Below, piece after piece: positions 58,452 to 64,000 of a stretch of 64,000 nucleotides of DNA. The DNA comes from Ceratopteris richardii (Eukaryota; Streptophyta; Polypodiopsida; Polypodiales; Pteridaceae), in the NCBI GenBank assembly GCA_020310875.1, contig CM035412.1, positions 133,592,773 through 133,656,772 on the forward strand, in the 5' to 3' direction. Position numbers and translations under genes: made by a program. Position 1 is the stretch's first letter. Each line of letters begins with the position of its first letter. The notes under the pieces were generated by a model. That model did no database searches, was not told the DNA's origin, and worked only from the letters and a program-made list of their open reading frames with translations.

Positions 58452-59033
58452 CATGTATCTATTGACAAATTGGACAGAGATAATTATCCTGCTTGGGTAA
58501 TGAGAATGGAGGCCTTACTTATGAGTAAGGATTTAATGATATATGTGATAGGTGAAGAAGAAAAGCCTAAATTTGAAGATGAGATTCAACCAAGGAAAGA
58601 AGAACTAGAAGCCTTGAAGCTATGGCAGAAGAGAGATGCAAGTGCAAGGGCTTATATATATAACACTATCACAGATCATTTGTTACCACACATTAGAGGA
58701 TTACAAATAGTTGAAGACATATGGAATGCTTTGGAAGATCACTTCCAAAACACTACTAAAGCTAGGAAGGCTAGCTTATGGTCAGAGTTCACCACATTTA
58801 AGAAAAAGCAAAGTCAGAGCATTAATGATTATGTCACTAAGATGAAGGACTTAGCAGATAGTCTTGGATCTATTGATGAGGATATTGAAGATCATAGGTT
58901 GATAGCACAATTGCTTGCAGGATTGAGAGGAGATGAGAGGTGGAAACCTTTTTTACTCTCAATTGAACTTTCATTAAATCATTATGTGCCAGAATTAAAT
59001 CAATTGCTCACATTTGAGCAAGACTTGAAGTGA
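58452..59033 (+). pseudogene. gag N-terminal part of F
   Basis: The frame reads ADHVSIDKLDRDNYPAW, then Gag to FEQDLK and a TGA where A has a Ser codon. The expected ATG-GAA-GAT start is altered to ATC-GCA-GAT, so no start codon is left at the usual place. Gag motifs (FQNTTKARKASLW) are well kept. Confidence 0.9.
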
Positions 59034-59924
59034 GATGGAGATAAAGGATATAGTTCTGCTATGTATGCAAAGAATAAGAAGAAAAGTGAGAAAGGTAAAG
59101 CAAAGGATGAAGAAGAGCTGACTACTCAAGAAAATTATGCAAGAGGAAAAGGTATTGGCAGAGGTAAAGGTCGAGGAAATGGAAGAGGCAGAGGTAATCA
59201 GAACAACAACAAGAAGACATGCTGGATTTGTGGATTGAGAAATCATCTAGCCTATGATTGTTGGCATAATCAACAAGGATCAAATCAAAATCAAAGTAAT
59301 AATGGCAGAGGAAGAGGTGGAAGGTTTCAAAATCAATTTCAAAGAGGAAGACAATATTCAAGAGGAAGCTTTCGTAGAGGTGGTGGAAGAAATTGGAATC
59401 AAAATCAGTCTTACAACACTACCTATTACAACTATGCAAATGATCCACAAAATCACAACCATACAACATTGATGATGAATTCAATTAGTACATCAGAGAA
59501 GGAGGATCTCAAGGTATTCTATATTGACTCTAGTTGTTCAAATCATTTTTCAGGTAACATAGAATTGTTATCAGAATTGGAAGAAGGTATTTCAAGTCAC
59601 ACAGTACAAACAGGTGACAATACAAAACATAATGTGCATTCAATTGGTAAAGTGAAGTGCAGGAGTGGAGCTGATTTGTTAACAAATGTTTTGTATGTTC
59701 CAACATTACCAAAGAATCTGATTAGTGTAGGACAAATAGTAGAGAAAGGTTTTCAAGTCAGATTTACAAATGAAGGGGTATTTTTTGAAGATCCAGAGGA
59801 TGGATACAATCAAATTGTCTGTGGTAAAATGGAAGGTACACTTTTTACTCTCAAAGTGCAAGGGAATGTTGGTCAAGCCCTGATCACACATGGTGATGAA
59901 GTAATTATAGAGTTAGACCTCTAG
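59034..59924 (+). pseudogene. gag zinc knuckle and protease of F
   Basis: The frame is open from 59061. It shows a basic Arg/Gly linker, knuckle CWICGLRNHLAYDCWH, protease FYIDSSCSNHFSG (DSS as in A and E), VLYVPTLPKNLISVGQ and the pre-integrase start. It ends at LDL, where a TAG replaces the Trp of LDLWHKRLGH. Confidence 0.92.
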
Positions 59925-60876
59925 CATAAGAGGTTAGGACACTTCAATGAAAAAGGAATTAAAACCATGGTGGAGAATCAATCTGTAATAGGGCTACCAA
60001 ATGTAAAAAGTCAAAATATGATCTACAAGTGTGAAGCTTGTCAGATGGGAAAGGCATACAGGTTATCATTCAAAAGAAAGGATTCAAACATGATGGTTTT
60101 TTAGAGCTCATACATACAGATGTATGGGGACCAATAAAAGAACAATCAATGGGTCTAGGTATTATGTTCTTTTCATTGATGATGCTACAAGGTGGATAAA
60201 TATTTATGTTTTAAAGGAAAGATCAGAAGTATTTGGAGCTTTCAAACATTTTCATGTATATGCAAAAAGAGTTACAAGTCAAAAGCTCAAGAGGTTAAGG
60301 TCTGATGGAGGGGGAGAATACTTCTCCTAAGAATTCAATGATTATCTTTGGAATGCAGGTATCAAGAGAGAAATAACTTGCAGGTATACACCTCAACACA
60401 ATGGGGTGGCAGAAAGGAGGAATAGAACATTGGTTGAGTTTGCAAGAGCAATGTTAAAAGAAAAGAGTTTCCCTAATTATCTTTAGGCTGAGGCTGTAAA
60501 TACAGCTACATATCTTGTGAATAGGTTACCATGTGCAACTCTAAATGGAATGACCCCTTATGAAGCATGGTGGGGTAAGAAACCAACACCTGATCATTGT
60601 AAGGTGTTTGGATCAATTGCCTATGCTTATGTTCCATCACAACTCAGACATAAGCTTGAACCAAAGGCTGAAAAATATGTATTTATTGGGTCAGATGAAA
60701 AGCAAATGGGTTATAGTCTATGGAGTCCTTTAACTAAACAATTTATTAGTTCCAGAGATGTGACATTTGATGAACGGAAGAGTTGGTATGCAGATAACGA
60801 TTGTAATCTTGAAACATTTGAAGAAGAGGTAAGAAGAAGTGAAAGAGGTAAATCACATGCAGGTAGATGGAGATGA
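59925..60876 (+). pseudogene. Pre-integrase and integrase of F
   Basis: It carries YKCEACQMGKAY, then a frameshift near 60070. The core follows in 60124-60330 (FIDDATRWINIYV, RSDGGGEYFS), a stop (Gln to TAA), NGVAERRNRT, another stop (Trp to TAG), and 60517-60876 (GMTPYEAWWGKK, GSIAYAYVPSQLRHK). A 2 bp deletion near 60857 ends the frame. Confidence 0.9.
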
Positions 60877-61662
60877 AGATCATATGCAAGTAAGCACATC
60901 TAGAATTGGATCATACAGAAGAAATGAAGATGTACCCAGATTTGATGAAGAAGTATATCCAGATACACATGAAGAGTGTGAACCAAGAAGATCAACCAGA
61001 ATGAGGAAACAACCTACAAGATATTCTTATGATACATCTTATTTGACTCAGAAGAACTATGCTTACATGATTAAAGAAGATGAAGCTTTGATGAAGCAAA
61101 ACGTAAGAGACAATGGGAAGAAGCAATGGGGGAAGAGTTTAATGCACTAGAAGGGAATAAGACTTGGGAACTTGTTCCAAAACCTAATGGTAAGAAAGTG
61201 ATTGGAAATAAATGGGTTTACAAAATAAAGAAGCATGCAGATGGAAGAATAACCAGATACAAAGCTAGGTTGGTGGTTAAAGGCTATGCTCAAACTCATG
61301 GCATAGATTATGATGAGACATTCAGTCCTGTAGCAAAGATGTCAACCATAAGGACAATCATTGCTATTGGAGCATCAAAAGGATGGACATTGAGTCAATT
61401 GGATATAAAGAATGCATTTTTAAATGGATATATATCAGATGAAGTCTATATGGAGCAACCTCAAGGGTTTGCAGATTGCAAGTTTCCAAACTATGTGTGT
61501 AGATTGAGAAGATCACTTTATGGATTGAAGCAAGCTCCAAGAGCTTGGAATTATGGACTTGTGAAGTATCTTAATGACCTTGAATATCAAAGTTCAAAGG
61601 TAGATGCAAGTTTACTTATCAAGAGAATAGAAGAAGGTATGATCTACATTTGTTTTATGTAG
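60877..61662 (+). pseudogene. Linker and RT N-terminal half of F
   Basis: A frame shift and a short deletion (between DEDEA and MKQN) separate 60839-61150 from 61126-61662. The latter encodes NKWVYKIKKHADG, QLDIKNAFLNGYIS and YGLKQAPRAWN. A 1 bp deletion at about 61652 breaks the YVDD entry. Confidence 0.9.
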
Positions 61663-62606
61663 ATGACATTATAATCACAGGTACTTCAAATGAAGGAATC
61701 AAAGAGGTAAAGAGATTACTTGAGAAGGAATTTAAGATAAGTGATCTAGGAAAATTGTCATATTTTCTTGGAATGGAAATCACTTATGCAGAACATGGTA
61801 TATATGTATCACAAGAAAGGTATCTTTTGAATCTTCTAAAGAAGTTTAACATGGAGAATTGCAGAGAGGCATCAACACCACTAGAGGTCAATCATAGACT
61901 CAACAAATATGATGGTGCAGAGTTCAAAGATATGAGAAAGTATCAATCTTTAGTGGGAAGCTTGATTTATGCTAAACTAACAAGACCTGAACTTAGTTAT
62001 GCATTGGGAGCTCTTTCTCAGTTCATGCATTGTCCAAAGGATCCACATTGGATTGCAGGTCAAAGAGTTCTTAGATACATCAAAAGAACTTTGAAGGAAG
62101 CATTAGATTATCCATTTACATCAGATGTAAGCTTGAGAGCATATAGTGATTCAGTTTGGGCAGGAAATCAAGATTGTAGAAGGTCAACACATGGGTATAT
62201 GATGTACATAGGAGATAAACTTGTGAGCTGGTGTTCAAAGAAGCAACATACAGCGGCCTTATCATCAACTGAAGCTGAGTAAAAAGGACTTGTGGAAGCA
62301 GCAAAAGAAGTGATATGGATGCAGACCTTGTTCAAAAGCTTGGATATTGATCAAGGTATACCTATTATACATGGAGATAATATGAGTTTGTTGTATCTTG
62401 CAGCAAATCCTGTATTTCATGCAAGAACAAAGCACATAGAGATACAATATCATTTCTTGAGAGAAAAAGTAATGGAGAAGGAGCTAGAAGTGGTATACAC
62501 TTCTACAAAAGATCAGATTGCAGATATTATGACAAAGAGCTTGGACGGACTGAAGACAAGTAGATTCAAAGAAATGGCGGGAATAAAAGAGAAGAAAGAT
62601 GTATGA
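61650..62606 (+). pseudogene. RT C-terminus and RNase H of F
   Basis: It contains YVDDIIITG, SYFLGMEITYAEHG, YSDSVWAGNQDCRRSTHG and STEAE, then a TAA where A has Tyr. From 62292 it continues with HGDNMSLLYLA, HARTKHIEIQYHFLR and MAGIKEKKDV. The polypurine tract follows at 62631-62644. Confidence 0.92.
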
Positions 62607-62644
62607 AGAAGACACAGAATGCTAATTAGTGATTGAGGGGGAGT

Positions 62645-63654
62645 TGTTGGGGTATCACTCACTAATTAGACATGAATATATGAAGATATATGAAGGAAGA
62701 AGAAAGACAAAGAGAAGTGAAGGCAAAGCACTCAGAAAACTAAGCCTAAGTGAAGGAACAAATTCACTCTTGTAATTTAGTGCAAAATCAAATTTAGTCT
62801 TGACATAGAACTTCAAAACTTATGAGTTTGAGTCTAGGAGTATGTAGAATATATGTATATACGTTAATTTGAGTTGGAAAATATATAGAGAACTCAATTT
62901 TGTAATCCTTTAGAGAATAGAGAAAAGTCGGGTTTGTTTCTGAGAGAGATGTTGAGGAGAAACTACTCAGTGTAAGAGAGTTTTCCATGGCTATGAGCAG
63001 AATGAGGCCAAGCCAATTTGTAGACATCTTCTCTAATAGATAACACATGTTTGTGTAGAAGGATTGATCTAATTCCTCTTGTGTATTGAATTCTAAGTGA
63101 TTTCATATCAGTGTGTAAGTTAGTTGACAGTTACGAGTTTTCTGGTGCACTTTTTCCTGATCTTCTTAAGGTCAGATCTCACACTACAGTGTAAAGTTTG
63201 TCATCACTAATAGCTCATTTTAAAGATACTACCTTCAGCTACAATTGGTCAAAAGATCTTTGTGAAATGGGATGTATACTCAGAGGAATGAGTCTAACAG
63301 TGAAGGTATGTCAAATCAATAAAGTCATTTTTCAGATTTCAGACATAGTACAAATGTCGAAGTGAATTCAGAAGATTTTGAAGTTATTACTTGAAATTCT
63401 TGCTTGGTATGTGTTGCTTAACATTAGCAAGAATTTCTATTAGCAAAAGATAAAATAATTTGTATGAATCAAGCTAATACAGATCAGATTTGAAGTTAGA
63501 ACAAAAGGCGCAAATTTTTGGACAGTGAATGTTTTGATTTCACTAAGTTTGGTGGTAAAGTTTTCAAATTGAGAGTGTTACTAAGCTAATGATGATTGTG
63601 TAGGTGTTATAATATCACTTTATCTTAGTTCTTGTGGTGTTTCATACATCAACA
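62645..63654 (+). repeat. 3' LTR of F
   Basis: The 1010 bp copy reads TGTTGGGGTATCAC...ATACATCAACA. It is longer than its partner because of the 95 bp deletion in the 5' copy. Confidence 0.95.
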
Positions 63655-64000
63655 ATCCACCTCAAAGGCGGTGGGAATCTCTCCGGCTTCTGTAGCTAAC
63701 CCTAGGATTGTTGGGTCCAAATGTGAGAATAGGGACAATGGGTTTGGCCCATTCAGGTACTATCTCAAGGTTAAGGAGGTATGCATCTGGTAGTTCATCC
63801 GCTATTCCTTGAGGGGCTTTTCCTATAGTTAATCATGAAAGGTGATAAGCTTTAAGGTGGGTTCTTCCCTTTTCGACCCCGACTTCAAAGTCATATCCAT
63901 TACTAAGAGAAACAAATGTATTATTTGTCCATTGTTACAAGGCTTATTGACTAAGTACAACAATGCCTAATGATCCGTGAGAAACTTGAACTTGTTCCCA
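63655..64000 (-). mobile_element. Gypsy RNase H-region fragment, runs off the window
   Basis: It is similar throughout to 34730-34990 of D on the same strand, for example the shared words AAGGCTTATTGACTAAGTAC and GACTTCAAAGTCA. It covers the end of RNase H and the link to the zinc-binding unit. It is a second, diverged copy of the D-type gypsy lineage. The left boundary is the F LTR. Confidence 0.85.

Larger units (their letters stand above)
57316..63654 (+). mobile_element. Copia element F (family of A and E)
   Basis: This plus-strand element has LTRs at 57316-58231 and 62645-63654, a primer site at 58233, gag-pol and a polypurine tract. The order is complete and nothing is nested inside. 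Stops and short deletions break it into many frames. The five bases outside the LTRs (atttg left, atcca right) do not match. To the right lies a gypsy fragment related to D. Confidence 0.95.

Overview
The window is plant-type nuclear repeat DNA. It holds Ty1/copia and Ty3/gypsy LTR retrotransposons, mostly inserted into one another and mostly decayed by stop codons, frameshifts and deletions. I recognise no host gene, rRNA or tRNA gene, CRISPR array or bacterial-type operon. Evidence for a land plant is the initiator-Met-type primer sites (TGGTATCA...), the copia order gag-protease-integrase-RT-RNase H, about 1 kb LTRs bounded by TG...CA, and a very large gypsy element primed by a tRNA-Asp-like site. 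The depth of nesting and the age of the copies fit a large, repeat-rich plant genome. A gymnosperm is possible, but that is inference.

Element labels are mine. A (14-13974, +, copia) is split at 4595/12107 by B (4596-12106, -, copia). B in turn carries a solo LTR (8175-9253, +) of a third family, with a perfect TAATT target duplication. C (15049-21282, -, copia) follows after about 1 kb of unassigned DNA. From 21283 to 26171 lie unassigned DNA and remnants of other copia elements, including a short-LTR element ending at 24672-25290.

From 26172 to 56190 one copia element, J (-), is spread over 30 kb because three elements landed in it. D is a 15.5 kb gypsy element (26280-41825, target duplication AGCTT) inside J's 3' LTR. 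E is a copia element (45139-50773, same family as A) inside J's pol. H is a deleted copia element (51881-55232, target duplication GTATC) inside J's gag. After 1.1 kb of unassigned DNA comes F (57316-63654, +, same family as A and E). A gypsy RNase H-region fragment related to D then runs off the end of the window.

The most unusual object is D. Its leader contains a 650 bp degenerate CGATA repeat array, and its gag linker contains an almost perfect 88 bp palindrome. It has two tandem integrase zinc-binding-like units. A retropepsin-like ORF lies after the integrase instead of before RT, and a further reading frame of about 1,100 codons with coiled-coil character sits between that ORF and the 3' LTR. 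H is also notable, because a large deletion joined Gag directly to RNase H in one open frame. None of the elements looks able to move by itself as sequenced.
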